Origin: Paucibacter sediminis
GTDB lineage: Bacteria > Pseudomonadota > Gammaproteobacteria > Burkholderiales > Burkholderiaceae_C
Assembly: GCF_030254645.1 (NCBI RefSeq)
Contig: NZ_CP116346.1
Span: 3,885,001 to 3,949,000 of the forward strand
Length of the DNA: 64,000 nucleotides
Direction of reading: 5' to 3'
Shown here: positions 8,947-18,797 of the stretch, in pieces
How positions within the stretch are numbered: position 1 is the stretch's first letter
Layout of the letters: each line of letters opens with the position of its first letter
Position numbers and translations under genes: made by a program
The notes under the pieces: model-generated
What the model saw: the letters and a program-made list of their open reading frames with translations, nothing else
What the model was told of the DNA's origin: nothing
Databases searched by the model: none

Positions 8947-10298
8947 AGCGGCACAGTCTCTCCATGCTGGGGCACGCGCACGCGCCAGCCCAGCTCGTCC
9001 TGGATGCGGCTGCGCAGCGCATCGCTGGCGGCCGGCTCGCCATGCACCACGAAGGTCTGCGCGGGCGGCTGCTCGAAGCTGCGCAACCAGGCCATCAGGC
9101 CGTCGGCATCGGCATGGCCGGAGAAGCCTTCCAGATGGCTGACCTCGGCATTCACCGGCACGTACTCGCCATGCAGCTTGATCTCGCGCGCGCCCTCCAC
9201 CATCTTGGCGCCGCGGCTGCCGCCGACCTGGAAGCCGGGGAACACGATGTGGTGGCGCGCCTGCGGCGCCATCGTCTTGAGGTAGTTGAGCACGCGCCCG
9301 CCGGTGGCCATGCCGCTGGCCGAGATGATGACGGCGGGCTTGCGGCTGGCGGCCTGCTTGAGCGAGTCCGCCGGCTTGGTGACGAGCGTGACGCCATCGC
9401 GCAGCCCGGCCAGCTCGCGCGCGCTGACGCGCAGCAGGCGCTGGTGCTTGAGCATGATCTCGGTGGCCTCGATGGCCATCGGGCTGTCAAGGATGATGGG
9501 CACCTCGTAGTCCAGCTCGCCCGCCTGGCGCATGCGCTGCAGCACCAGCAGCAGCGCCTGGGCCCGCCCCACCGCGAAGCTGGGCAGCAGCACGCTGCCG
9601 CCGCGCTTGAGGGTGTTGCGCACGATCTGGGTGAGGCGCTGCTGCACGTCCTCGGCCGGATGCAGGCGGTTGCCGTAGGTGGATTCGATCAGCAGCACGT
9701 CGGCGCGCTGCAGATGCTGGGGCGCGGGCATCAGCAGATCGTTGTCGCGCCCGACGTCGCCCGAATAGACCAGGGTCTTGCCGCCCGAGGTCACGCTGAT
9801 GGCCGAGGCGCCCAGCAGATGGCCCACCGGCGTGAAGCGGATCTCGGCCTTGCCGAGGCGTAGCCTGCCGTCGCGCGGCAGGCCGACGAAATGCGCCAGC
9901 GCCTTCTTGGTGTCGGCCAGGCTGTAGAGCGGCAGGGCCTTCTCGTGCCTGGAGGTGCCGTAGCGGTTCGCGCGCTTGGCGTCTTCCTCCTGCAGATGTG
10001 CGCTGTCCTTCAGCAGCACGTCGCAGAGTTCGCGCGTGGCGCCGGTGGAGAAGATCTGGCCCTTGAAGCCCTGGCGCACCAAGGCCGGGATATAGCCGCT
10101 GTGGTCCAGATGCGCATGCGAGAGCAGCACCGCGTCGACGCTGTAGGGCGAGACGCCGAACGGCGCCCAGTTGCGCTCGCGCAGCACCTTGTAGCCCTGG
10201 AACAGGCCGCAGTCCAGCAGCAGACGCTGGCCGTTCACGTCCAGCAGATGGCGGGATCCGGTGACGGCGTCCGCGGCGCCGAGAAAGCTGATTTTCAT
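8943..10298 (-). CDS. Beta-CASP metallo-beta-lactamase-fold RNA nuclease
   Basis: A 451-residue protein of the CPSF73/YSH1-like bacterial group. The metal site HAHLDHSG (H61, H63, D65, H66) is intact, followed by VGHLLGAS and YSGDVGRDND. The beta-CASP part has LLIESTYGNR, SFAVGRAQ, ISASGMATGGR and FSGHADA, and ends with VVHGEP. Relatives are zinc-dependent endo/exoribonucleases. It overlaps the preceding gene by 4 bases (ATGA) and the next by 4 (GTGA). Its RNA target is unknown; neighbourhood with mnmC suggests RNA metabolism but does not prove it. Confidence 0.92.
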   Translation of the reverse strand: MKISFLGAADAVTGSRHLLDVNGQRLLLDCGLFQGYKVLRERNWAPFGVSPYSVDAVLLSHAHLDHSGYIPALVRQGFKGQIFSTGATRELCDVLLKDSAHLQEEDAKRANRYGTSRHEKALPLYSLADTKKALAHFVGLPRDGRLRLGKAEIRFTPVGHLLGASAISVTSGGKTLVYSGDVGRDNDLLMPAPQHLQRADVLLIESTYGNRLHPAEDVQQRLTQIVRNTLKRGGSVLLPSFAVGRAQALLLVLQRMRQAGELDYEVPIILDSPMAIEATEIMLKHQRLLRVSARELAGLRDGVTLVTKPADSLKQAASRKPAVIISASGMATGGRVLNYLKTMAPQARHHIVFPGFQVGGSRGAKMVEGAREIKLHGEYVPVNAEVSHLEGFSGHADADGLMAWLRSFEQPPAQTFVVHGEPAASDALRSRIQDELGWRVRVPQHGETVPL

Positions 10299-10969
10299 GA
10301 GGCCCCCAGGGTTTGCAGTTCGGCCGATTCCAACACCTGGACGGCCGGCCCGCGCTGCGATAGCGCAAGCATCATCGCGCGTGCCACGCGCTGCGCCCGG
10401 ACGGGGCGCCAGCGCGCCGGGATCAGGCCGCTCAGCGGGCGCAGCAGGGCCAGGGTGCAGCGCTCGGCCAGGCGGCTGGGCTGGCCCAGCGCCGCGCGCT
10501 CGCCGTCCAGCAGCGAGGGCCGCGCAATCACCAGGCGCTCGAAGCCCAGGCCCCGCAGGCTCTCCTCCATCTCGCCCTTGACGCGGTTGTAGAACACGGC
10601 CGAATGGCGGTCGGCGCCCAGCGCCGAGACCACCGCGCAACGCCTGACCCCGAGCACGCGCGCGGCGCGCGCGACGTTCAGCACGGCGTCGTGATCGACC
10701 GCATGGAAGGCCTCGCGCGAACCCGCCTGGGCGATCGTGCTGCCCAGGCAGATGTAGAGCGCATGCGCCGGCGGCAGCGGCCCGCCGAGATCGGCGCGGC
10801 GCAGGTCCACGCGGTGCTGGCGCAGCCGCGGGCTGCTTTCCAGCTCGGCGATGGGCTTGCGCACCAGCGCATGCACCTGCAGCGGCGTGCGCAGCAACTC
10901 CTGCAGCAGCGCGCGCCCCACCAGGCCGCTGGCCCCCGCCACCCAGACCGATTGTGTGATGTGACTCAT
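10295..10969 (-). CDS. NAD(P)-binding Rossmann-fold protein (atypical SDR, HTATIP2/YbjT-like)
   Basis: A 224-residue protein with an N-terminal dinucleotide-binding motif (VAGASGLVGRALLQELL), followed by LVRKP and a short-chain-dehydrogenase-like core (HDAVLNVARAARVLGVRRCAVVSALGAD, YNRVKGEMEE). The YxxxK pair is present as Y-N-R-V-K. Substrate unknown; relatives are NADPH sensors or nucleoside-sugar epimerase-like proteins. It is the first gene of the operon with the metallo-beta-lactamase, DUF4010 protein and mnmC. Confidence 0.85.
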   Translation of the reverse strand: MSHITQSVWVAGASGLVGRALLQELLRTPLQVHALVRKPIAELESSPRLRQHRVDLRRADLGGPLPPAHALYICLGSTIAQAGSREAFHAVDHDAVLNVARAARVLGVRRCAVVSALGADRHSAVFYNRVKGEMEESLRGLGFERLVIARPSLLDGERAALGQPSRLAERCTLALLRPLSGLIPARWRPVRAQRVARAMMLALSQRGPAVQVLESAELQTLGAS

Positions 10970-10986
10970 GCGCGCATCGTAGGTGC

Positions 10987-11020
10987 AAACAAAAAGGCCC
11001 GGCGCTTGCGCGTCGGGCCT
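10987..11020 (-). terminator. Terminator of rhlE
   Basis: An 11-bp stem (10995-11005 with 11010-11020, one G-T pair) followed on the minus strand by a T-rich run. It lies 23 bases after the rhlE stop codon. Confidence 0.88.
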
Positions 11021-11042
11021 GATGCCTGGCGGTGTTGCCGCT

Positions 11043-12533
11043 TCAGCGCTTGGGTTGCGTCAGGCGCGGGCCATTGTTGTGGCGCGGCGCGGCGCCATTG
11101 GGCTTGGGCGCGGCCGGGCGGGCCGGCTGCGCATGGCGGGGCTGGCCCTGCTGGGGCTTGGCGCCACCGTGGCCGGCATGCGCCGCACCGGGGCCGGCCG
11201 GGCGCTTGGCGGCCGGCGCGCCATGGCGGGCACCGTCGCGTCCGCCGTCACGGCCAGCGCCATCGCGCGGGGCGCCACGGCCACCGCCGCCACCGCCGCG
11301 CGAGGGCGCACCGCGGCCACCGCCGCTGCGGCTGCCATTGCCGTTCAGCACCATGCGGCCCAGCACGATGGGCTCGGGGCGCTCGCTCGGATCGGGCGCG
11401 AAACCGGGCACGATTTCCTTGGGGACCTCGCGCTTGATGAGCTTCTCGATCTCGCGCAGGAAGCCGTTCTCGTCCACGCACACCAGCGAGACCGCTTCTC
11501 CCACAGCGCCGGCGCGGCCGGTGCGGCCGATGCGGTGCACATAGTCCTCGGGGACGTTGGGCAGCTCGTAGTTCACCACGTGGGGCAGCTGGTCGATATC
11601 GATGCCGCGGGCCGCGATGTCGGTGGCCACCAGGCAGGTCAGATCGCCGCTCTTGAAGTCGGCCAGCGCCTTGGTGCGCGCACCCTGGCTCTTGTTGCCG
11701 TGGATGGCCATGGCGCTGATGCCCTGGTCATTCAGGTAGTCGGTGAGGCGGTTGGCACCATGCTTCATGCGCGTGAACACCAGCACCTGGTGCCAGTCGC
11801 CGCTCTTGATCAGGTGAACCAGCAGCTCCTTCTTGCGCTCGCGGCCCACCGGGTGGACCTTTTGCGCGATCGACTCGTTGGTCTGGTTGCGGCGCGCCAC
11901 TTCGATCAGCGCGGGCTGGTTCAGCAGACGATCGGCCAGGGCCTTGATCTCGTCGCTGAAGGTGGCCGAGAACAACAGGCTCTGCTTCTTGGCGGGCAGG
12001 AGCGCGAGCACCTTCTTGATGTCGTGCACAAAGCCCATGTCCAGCATGCGGTCGGCTTCGTCCAGCACCAGGATCTGCACCTGGCTCAGGTCCAGCGTGC
12101 CCTGCTGCGCGTGGTCCAGCAGGCGGCCGGGGGTGGCCACCAGGATGTCCACGCCATCGCGCAGGCGGTTGATCTGCGGCTGCATGCCGACGCCGCCGAA
12201 CATCACCATGCTCTTGAGCGGCAGGTACTTGCCATAGGTCTTGACGCTTTCCTCCACCTGGGCCGCGAGTTCGCGGGTGGGGGTCAACACGAGGGCACGG
12301 ATGGCGGGCTTGCCGCGCTTGTTCAGCACCGGGCCGCCCGCCGCGAGGCGGTGCAGCATGGGCAGCGTGAAGCCGGCCGTCTTGCCCGTGCCGGTCTGTG
12401 CGCCAGCCAACAGGTCACCGCCTTGGAGAACGGCGGGGATCGCTTGGCTCTGGATGGGGGTGGGGGTGGTGTAGCCGGCGTCGGCGATGGCCTTGAGAAG
12501 GGGGGCGGCCAGGCCCAGAGAATCAAAACTCAT
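11043..12533 (-). CDS. rhlE: DEAD-box ATP-dependent RNA helicase RhlE
   Basis: A 496-residue helicase. All core motifs are visible: F/Q region ([17 protein letters not shown]), [23 protein letters not shown] in [13 protein letters not shown] in [10 protein letters not shown], the RhlE hallmark regions, and [10 protein letters not shown]. The last 115 or so residues are low complexity, rich in Gly, Arg, Ala and Pro ([17 protein letters not shown]), a typical disordered RNA-binding tail. RhlE helps ribosome maturation and RNA degradation, mainly at low temperature. The start at 12533 gives the family N-terminus; the longer frame adds 15 unrelated residues. The leader contains a strong hairpin with U-tract (see 12625-12665), suggesting regulation by premature termination or 5'-end stabilisation. 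Confidence 0.95.
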   Translation of the reverse strand: MSFDSLGLAAPLLKAIADAGYTTPTPIQSQAIPAVLQGGDLLAGAQTGTGKTAGFTLPMLHRLAAGGPVLNKRGKPAIRALVLTPTRELAAQVEESVKTYGKYLPLKSMVMFGGVGMQPQINRLRDGVDILVATPGRLLDHAQQGTLDLSQVQILVLDEADRMLDMGFVHDIKKVLALLPAKKQSLLFSATFSDEIKALADRLLNQPALIEVARRNQTNESIAQKVHPVGRERKKELLVHLIKSGDWHQVLVFTRMKHGANRLTDYLNDQGISAMAIHGNKSQGARTKALADFKSGDLTCLVATDIAARGIDIDQLPHVVNYELPNVPEDYVHRIGRTGRAGAVGEAVSLVCVDENGFLREIEKLIKREVPKEIVPGFAPDPSERPEPIVLGRMVLNGNGSRSGGGRGAPSRGGGGGGRGAPRDGAGRDGGRDGARHGAPAAKRPAGPGAAHAGHGGAKPQQGQPRHAQPARPAAPKPNGAAPRHNNGPRLTQPKR

Positions 12534-12624
12534 TGAGTGCGATTTGCGCACGGTGCCCATGGTGTGCAGCCGCGCCACTGAGAATGGCGCCAGTCTTCGG
12601 GCTGCGCAAGGAGCGTGCTTGAGC

Positions 12625-12665
12625 TAAAAAAAGAAACGCCGCGCAAGACTGAGAAGCGCGGCGTT
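12625..12665 (-). terminator. Terminator-shaped hairpin in the rhlE leader
   Basis: On the minus strand AACGCCGCGC pairs perfectly with GCGCGGCGTT (12656-12665 with 12635-12644, 11-base loop), followed by TCTTTTTTT. It stands about 90 bases before the rhlE ATG, and no minus-strand gene lies upstream that it could serve. It begins 7 bases after a TATAAT box, i.e. at the predicted +1. Confidence 0.75.
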
Positions 12666-12672
12666 GGCCCGC

Positions 12673-12678
12673 ATTATA
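12673..12678 (-). promoter_or_regulatory. Probable -10 box of rhlE
   Basis: A perfect TATAAT on the minus strand, in the context CCCTATAATGCGGGCC. No good -35 box is visible at 16-18 bases upstream. Predicted start of transcription near 12666. Confidence 0.5.
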
Positions 12679-12905
12679 GGGCCAGCGCCGTCTGCCCGCC
12701 CGGTGATAGTGCACCGTATCGCGGAGCGGCCGAGCGCGCCGCTTTCGTCAAGCCTCGAGGAGCTCCAACCACCCGATTCGAGGGGTGTGAATGCTGCGAT
12801 CCGCGACAAACTCGCAGCCCCGATGCGACAAGCGGTGCAGGGCAGGGCCTTGCGAGCGGTGCGGCTGGCAGAATCGCCCGCAGCAGTCCCGTGTTGTTCG
12901 CATTC

Positions 12906-13493
12906 ATGTCGCCCGGCTATCCGCGTTCTTGGTTCCTCGCTGTCAGTCGCTTCCGCGGCCTGCTGGTGCTGCGGCTGTGGCTGGCCCTCAGCCTGAGCCT
13001 GGGCATGGGCGCGACCCAGGCCCAGTCCGTGGCCATCGCCGAGACGCCCCTGAGCCCCGCTGCCATCGTGATGGGGATGCTGGGCTACACGAGCTGGCCC
13101 GGGCCGGCACGAACCCTGAAGCTTTGCGTCAGCCGTGGCGCCCCCGATGCCGCGGCGCTGGCTGGCGCCATCGAACAGGCACGCGCGACACGGGCGCTGG
13201 AGCTGGTGATCATCGAGGTGGACCAGGTGCCGGCCAGCGCCTGTGACTTGGTCTACTTTGACGGCTGGGACGCCGAGCTGCAGCGCAAGGCCTTGCGTGC
13301 GCTGGCCGCGCGGCCGGTGCTGAGCATTGGCTGGGGCGCCGAGTTCTGCTCGGACGGCGGCTTGTTCTGCCTGGAGCGTGGCGAGGCGCAGACGCGCTTC
13401 GAGGTCAATTTGGATGCGGTGGCGCGCAGCGGGCTGCGCGTCAATGCGCTGGTGCTGCGCCTGGCCAAGCCGCGCAAGGTGGCGGGCTCATGA
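12906..13493 (+). CDS. yfiR: YfiR-family periplasmic repressor of a diguanylate cyclase
   Basis: A 195-residue secreted protein with an N-terminal hydrophobic signal (about 1-40, ending ATQAQ) and the DUF4154/YfiR fold. Four cysteines, C74, C113, C148 and C155, are spaced by 39 and 7 residues. To my knowledge these are the same spacings as the two disulfide pairs of Pseudomonas YfiR, which tune its folding to periplasmic redox state. In that system YfiR binds the periplasmic part of YfiN and holds the cyclase inactive. The gene order yfiR-yfiN-yfiB follows here, with the stop overlapping the yfiN start by 4 bases (ATGA). The start at 12906 gives a plausible signal peptide. Confidence 0.88.
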   Translation: MSPGYPRSWFLAVSRFRGLLVLRLWLALSLSLGMGATQAQSVAIAETPLSPAAIVMGMLGYTSWPGPARTLKLCVSRGAPDAAALAGAIEQARATRALELVIIEVDQVPASACDLVYFDGWDAELQRKALRALAARPVLSIGWGAEFCSDGGLFCLERGEAQTRFEVNLDAVARSGLRVNALVLRLAKPRKVAGS

Positions 13494-14722
13494 TGACGCC
13501 GGTCAGCCTGTCCAGCTTGTTGCAGCGGGCGCAGCTGCGTGTCGCGCTGGTGGCTTTGCTGGCGGTGGGCGCGGTGCTGACGCTGGCCTCGGTGGCCTAT
13601 CTGCGCAGCACCACGCTGCGCAATCTGGAACTGGTCGGCCGCTCGATTGCCTATTCCGCCGAGGCCGCCGTCGTGTTCCGGGATGCCGATGCCAGCCTTG
13701 AGTTGCTGCACCAGATCGTCGAGCGCGAGGGGCTGTCGGCCGCGCGCATCGTGCTGGGCGGGGGGCAGACACTGGCCACCTACCGGCGCGCGCGGCCGCC
13801 CGGCTGGCAGTTGCAGCTGTCGGAGCGGCTGTTCGCCATCGGTGCGCGCAGCGTGATCGAGGTTGAGGGCAGGAGCCTGGCTCAGGTCGAGGTGGAGGGC
13901 GACGGCACGGTGTTCCTGAGTCTGCTGGGCTGGTGCATGGCGGGCGTGGCGCTGGGCATGTTGCTGACCGCACTGGGCATCAGGCTGGTGTCGCGGCGCC
14001 TCGAGCACAGCATCGTGGCGCCGCTGCGCGCGCTGTCGGCGCACACCCGCGCGGTGCGCGAACAGCGCGCCTATGCGCGCCGCCTGCCACCCGCGGCGGT
14101 GAGCGAAATCGACGCGCTGAGTGCCGATTTCAATGCGCTGCTGGCCGAGGTGCAGGCGCATGAGGCCGAGTTGCTGCGGCATCAGGAGGCGCTGCGCACC
14201 GACAACGACAGCCTGTCCTTCCAGGCGCAACATGACGCGCTCACCGGGGCCTGCAGCCGTGCCTATTTCGAGGAGTGCCTGGCCGACGCGGTGACGCGGG
14301 CGGGGCAGCGCGGCGGCCGCGTGGGCCTGCTGTTCATCGACGCGGACAAGTTCAAGCGTGTCAACGATGAGCATGGGCATGAAATTGGCGACCGCCTGCT
14401 GTGCGTGCTGGCCGAACGCCTGCGTGCGGGCGTGCGTGAAAGCGACCTGGTGGGGCGCCTGGGGGGCGATGAGTTCGTCGTGCTCATCGACCCGCTGCGT
14501 CATGCCGAGGATGCCCAGCGGGTGGCCGAGCAGGTGCAGCAATCGGTGCGGCAGGGACGCGTGCAATTGGCCAGCGGTGAGGAGCTGCGACCGGGCATCA
14601 GCGTGGGCGTGGCCATCTATCCCGATGACGGCGCCGACGCGGACGCACTGCTGCGCTATGCCGATGTCGAGATGTATCGCCACAAGCTGCGCCAGCGTGG
14701 CAATGACCCGGCGCGGGTGTGA
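13490..14722 (+). CDS. yfiN: YfiN-type membrane diguanylate cyclase (CHASE8-HAMP-GGDEF)
   Basis: A 410-residue inner-membrane enzyme making cyclic di-GMP. Layout: transmembrane helix about 18-38, a periplasmic segment of about 100 residues (40-140), a second helix about 142-164, a HAMP linker with coiled coil to about 240, then GGDEF domain. The active site is intact: FIDADKFKRVND metal residues near 284-292 and GGDEF at 325-329. An RxxD inhibitory site (R316-D319) sits exactly 5 residues before GGDEF, so product inhibition is expected. Two adjacent ATGs (13490 and 13493) are possible starts. Expected to be repressed by the upstream YfiR and activated when YfiB sequesters YfiR. Confidence 0.93.
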   Translation: MMTPVSLSSLLQRAQLRVALVALLAVGAVLTLASVAYLRSTTLRNLELVGRSIAYSAEAAVVFRDADASLELLHQIVEREGLSAARIVLGGGQTLATYRRARPPGWQLQLSERLFAIGARSVIEVEGRSLAQVEVEGDGTVFLSLLGWCMAGVALGMLLTALGIRLVSRRLEHSIVAPLRALSAHTRAVREQRAYARRLPPAAVSEIDALSADFNALLAEVQAHEAELLRHQEALRTDNDSLSFQAQHDALTGACSRAYFEECLADAVTRAGQRGGRVGLLFIDADKFKRVNDEHGHEIGDRLLCVLAERLRAGVRESDLVGRLGGDEFVVLIDPLRHAEDAQRVAEQVQQSVRQGRVQLASGEELRPGISVGVAIYPDDGADADALLRYADVEMYRHKLRQRGNDPARV

Positions 14723-14750
14723 TGCCGCCGGTAGACAGGAGTAGCAGTCG

Positions 14751-15260
14751 ATGCGTTTTGCCTCTCAATCCCTCGCGGCCTTGGTGTTGATCAGCGCCGC
14801 CTTGCTGGGTGGATGCCAGCATGGCGAGAACCCTGGTGGATCGAATGCCTTTGTGGTGACGCCCTCGCAGCGTCAGGTTCTCAGCGCGCTGGGCTTCGTG
14901 GAAGCGGCCGAGGGCTGGGAACTCAATCTGGGCACGGGCCTGCTGTTCGACTTTGACTCGGACCAGCTCAGCGGGGCGCAGTTGCAGCGCTTGCGCCAGA
15001 TCGCTCAGGGCCTCGCTGGCGTTGGCATCGACGGCCTGCGCGTCGAGGGCCACAGCGACAACGTCGGCAACGAGGAGTACAACCTGCGTCTGTCGGAGCG
15101 GCGCGCCGAGGCTGTCGGGCGCGCGCTGGCCGCGGCGGGCATGGCGCCGGCGCGCTTGCGAGTACGCGGCTTCGGTGCCCTGAAGCCGATTGCAGACAAT
15201 GCCAGCGAGGCCGGACGGACGCAGAACCGGCGCGTCACGCTGATCGCGCCGTCTGCCTGA
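14751..15260 (+). CDS. yfiB: YfiB-like outer-membrane OmpA-family lipoprotein
   Basis: A 169-residue lipoprotein: signal peptide with lipobox LLGGC (Cys22, followed by Q, so outer-membrane sorting is expected), a linker of about 30 residues, then an OmpA-like peptidoglycan-binding domain (LLFDFDSDQLS, VEGHSDNVGNEEYNLRLSERRAEAV, NRRVTL). In the known YfiBNR system this protein binds peptidoglycan, and when activated captures YfiR, freeing the cyclase YfiN. It begins 28 bases after yfiN and completes the module. Confidence 0.9.
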   Translation: MRFASQSLAALVLISAALLGGCQHGENPGGSNAFVVTPSQRQVLSALGFVEAAEGWELNLGTGLLFDFDSDQLSGAQLQRLRQIAQGLAGVGIDGLRVEGHSDNVGNEEYNLRLSERRAEAVGRALAAAGMAPARLRVRGFGALKPIADNASEAGRTQNRRVTLIAPSA

Positions 15261-15269
15261 ACGCGCTGG

Positions 15270-16862
15270 CTATTTGCCCACATTCACCCAGGCCACCTCC
15301 AGCCAGTTGTCGCTGCGGTGTACCGCCGTGACGTTCTGGCGCACCGCCCAGGGAATCATCTGGCGGTGCAGGGGGATCACATGGATGCCGTCCTTGAACT
15401 CCTTCAGCGCCGACTTCACCATGGCCTCGCGCTTGACCGGGTCGGGCTCGGTGCTGGAGGCGGCGGCGAGCTGGTCGAACTTGTCGTTCTTCCAGCCGCC
15501 GAAGTTGTTGTAGCCGACGCCGTTGTCGCCGCGGTTGCGCCACACCGGGTTCATGATGATCTCGGCGTCGGTGATGGAGCCGCCCCAGCCGTAGAGGTAG
15601 AGGCTGGTGTCCTGCTTCTCCAGCTTGGGGAAGGTGATGACGCGCGGCTGCGCGTTCACCTTGACCTTGACCTTGAGCTGCGCCCACATCGAGGCCAGCG
15701 CCAGGCAGATCTCCTCGTCGTTGACATAGCGGTTGTTGGGGCAGTCCATCGTGACCTCGAAGCCATCGGGATAGCCGGCCTCGGTCATGAGCTTCTTGGC
15801 AGCGGCCATGTCGTGCGGCAGGCGCGCCTCGATGGCCGGATCCTCGTAGGAGCCCTTGGCCGAGGGCGTGAGGCCGCCGGTGGGGGCCGAGAGCCCGTTC
15901 ATCAGCTTGGTCTTGATGGCCTCGATGTCGATGGCCTGGTAGAGCGCGCGGCGCACGCGCAGGTCCTTGAAGGGGTTTCTATCTTGTCCATTTAGACCGG
16001 GCACATTCGCGTAGAGCAGCTTGTCGCGCTGCTGGTCCATGCCGACGAAGATGAGGCGGTTCTCCAGCCCCTCCAGCACCTTCACTCCGGCGGTATTGCG
16101 CAGGCGCGGCACGTCGCGCGGGGCCGGGTCCAGCACCAGGTCGATCTCGCCCGACACCAGCGCCGCCAGGCGTGTGGCGTCGTTGCCGATGGGCGAATAG
16201 ACGATCTCCTGCACATTGCCGTCGAACTTGCCCCACCAGGCCGGGTTGCGCTTGTAGGTGGTCTTGATGCCGGGGGCGCGGCTCGCCAGCACATAGGGCC
16301 CGGTGCCGTTGGCATTCAGCGAGGCATAAGTCTCTTCCTTGTCCTTGAAGTTCAGCGGCTTCACGACCTTGTGCGCCTCGCACCAGCTCTTGCTCATGAT
16401 GAAGAGCGTGTTGATGTGCTGCAGAAAGATCGGATTGACCTTGTCGAGCTGGAACTCCACCGTCAGAGGGTCGATCTTCTTGGGCGTGCCCACGGCATTG
16501 GCGTAGACGCGGATCTGCGAATTGATGTCCTTGGCGCGGTTGATGGAGAACACCACATCGTCGGCCGTGAAGGACGAGCCGTCATGGAACTTCACGCCGG
16601 GGCGCAGCTTGAAGCGCCAGACCAGCGGCCCGACCTGCTTCCATTCCAGCGCCAGACCCGGCCCCGGCTTGAGGCCGGCGTCGAGCTTGGTGAGGGTCTC
16701 GTAGACCTGGCCGTTCATCATGTTCGTCATGGACTCGTTCTGCGAATGCGGGTCCATGGTCTGCGGATCGCCCTGGCTGGCCCAGCGCAGGGTCTGGGCT
16801 TGCAGGCCCAGGGCCAGCGCGAGGCCGGCGGCGAGCAGGGTGAGCTTGAGGGTCTTGTGCAT
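15270..16862 (-). CDS. Periplasmic solute-binding protein, ABC family 5 (peptide/nickel type)
   Basis: A 530-residue protein with signal peptide 1-22 (ending LGLQAQ), the family signature region VWRFKLRPGVKFHDGSSFTADDVVFS, and the typical C-terminal two-lobe pattern (LRVRRALYQAIDIEAIKTK, YLYGWGGSITDAE). It probably binds an oligopeptide or similar solute, but no permease or ATPase gene accompanies it, so the substrate is open. Odd point: codons 290-295 (15978-15995) are CTA AAT GGA CAA GAT AGA, AT-rich and rare in this genome, and fall in a short extra loop just before NPFKDLRVR. The gene faces yfiB tail to tail (9 bases apart) and is divergent from ettA. Confidence 0.9.
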   Translation of the reverse strand: MHKTLKLTLLAAGLALALGLQAQTLRWASQGDPQTMDPHSQNESMTNMMNGQVYETLTKLDAGLKPGPGLALEWKQVGPLVWRFKLRPGVKFHDGSSFTADDVVFSINRAKDINSQIRVYANAVGTPKKIDPLTVEFQLDKVNPIFLQHINTLFIMSKSWCEAHKVVKPLNFKDKEETYASLNANGTGPYVLASRAPGIKTTYKRNPAWWGKFDGNVQEIVYSPIGNDATRLAALVSGEIDLVLDPAPRDVPRLRNTAGVKVLEGLENRLIFVGMDQQRDKLLYANVPGLNGQDRNPFKDLRVRRALYQAIDIEAIKTKLMNGLSAPTGGLTPSAKGSYEDPAIEARLPHDMAAAKKLMTEAGYPDGFEVTMDCPNNRYVNDEEICLALASMWAQLKVKVKVNAQPRVITFPKLEKQDTSLYLYGWGGSITDAEIIMNPVWRNRGDNGVGYNNFGGWKNDKFDQLAAASSTEPDPVKREAMVKSALKEFKDGIHVIPLHRQMIPWAVRQNVTAVHRSDNWLEVAWVNVGK

Positions 16863-16998
16863 GGGCAATGCTCCTGGCTGGGACAGTGCGCTTTGTACCT
16901 CAATCGAGGAGCGCCATGCGAAGCTGCGACAATAGCCGGTTTGGCGCTGGCGCAATCTGCCGCGGGCGCCGGCACCGCACCATCACACAGGACCCTTC

Positions 16999-18663
<1,665 letters not shown>

Positions 18664-18684
18664 GCTTGATCAGCAAGTCCGAGC

Positions 18685-18710
18685 AAAGGAGCCCGCGGGC
18701 TCCTTTCTTC
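18685..18710 (+). terminator. Terminator of ettA
   Basis: A perfect 22-base palindrome with arms AAAGGAGCCC / GGGCTCCTTT, followed by CTTCATTCTTC, 21 bases after the stop codon. Confidence 0.85.
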
Positions 18711-18797
18711 ATTCTTCACAGATCTTTACGGCACCCGCACAAGCGCCTCACTTGACGGCGCGAACATGCTTCCATCGCAACCCGGATGGAGAATGAC

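Larger units (their letters stand above)
12534..12905. other. 372-base non-coding region between rhlE and yfiR
   Basis: It separates the divergent rhlE and yfiR genes. It holds the rhlE leader hairpin, a perfect TATAAT on the minus strand, an inverted repeat CTGCGA / TCGCAG at 12794-12817, and CAGAAT (12869-12874) as a possible -10 for yfiR. The short frames in it have no recognisable product and one of them is read through the terminator hairpin itself. Confidence 0.7.

Noticed and set aside
12624-12809. 61-codon minus-strand frame between rhlE and yfiR
   Set aside because: Its last codons are read through the terminator-shaped hairpin and U-tract; no ribosome-binding site or similarity is evident.
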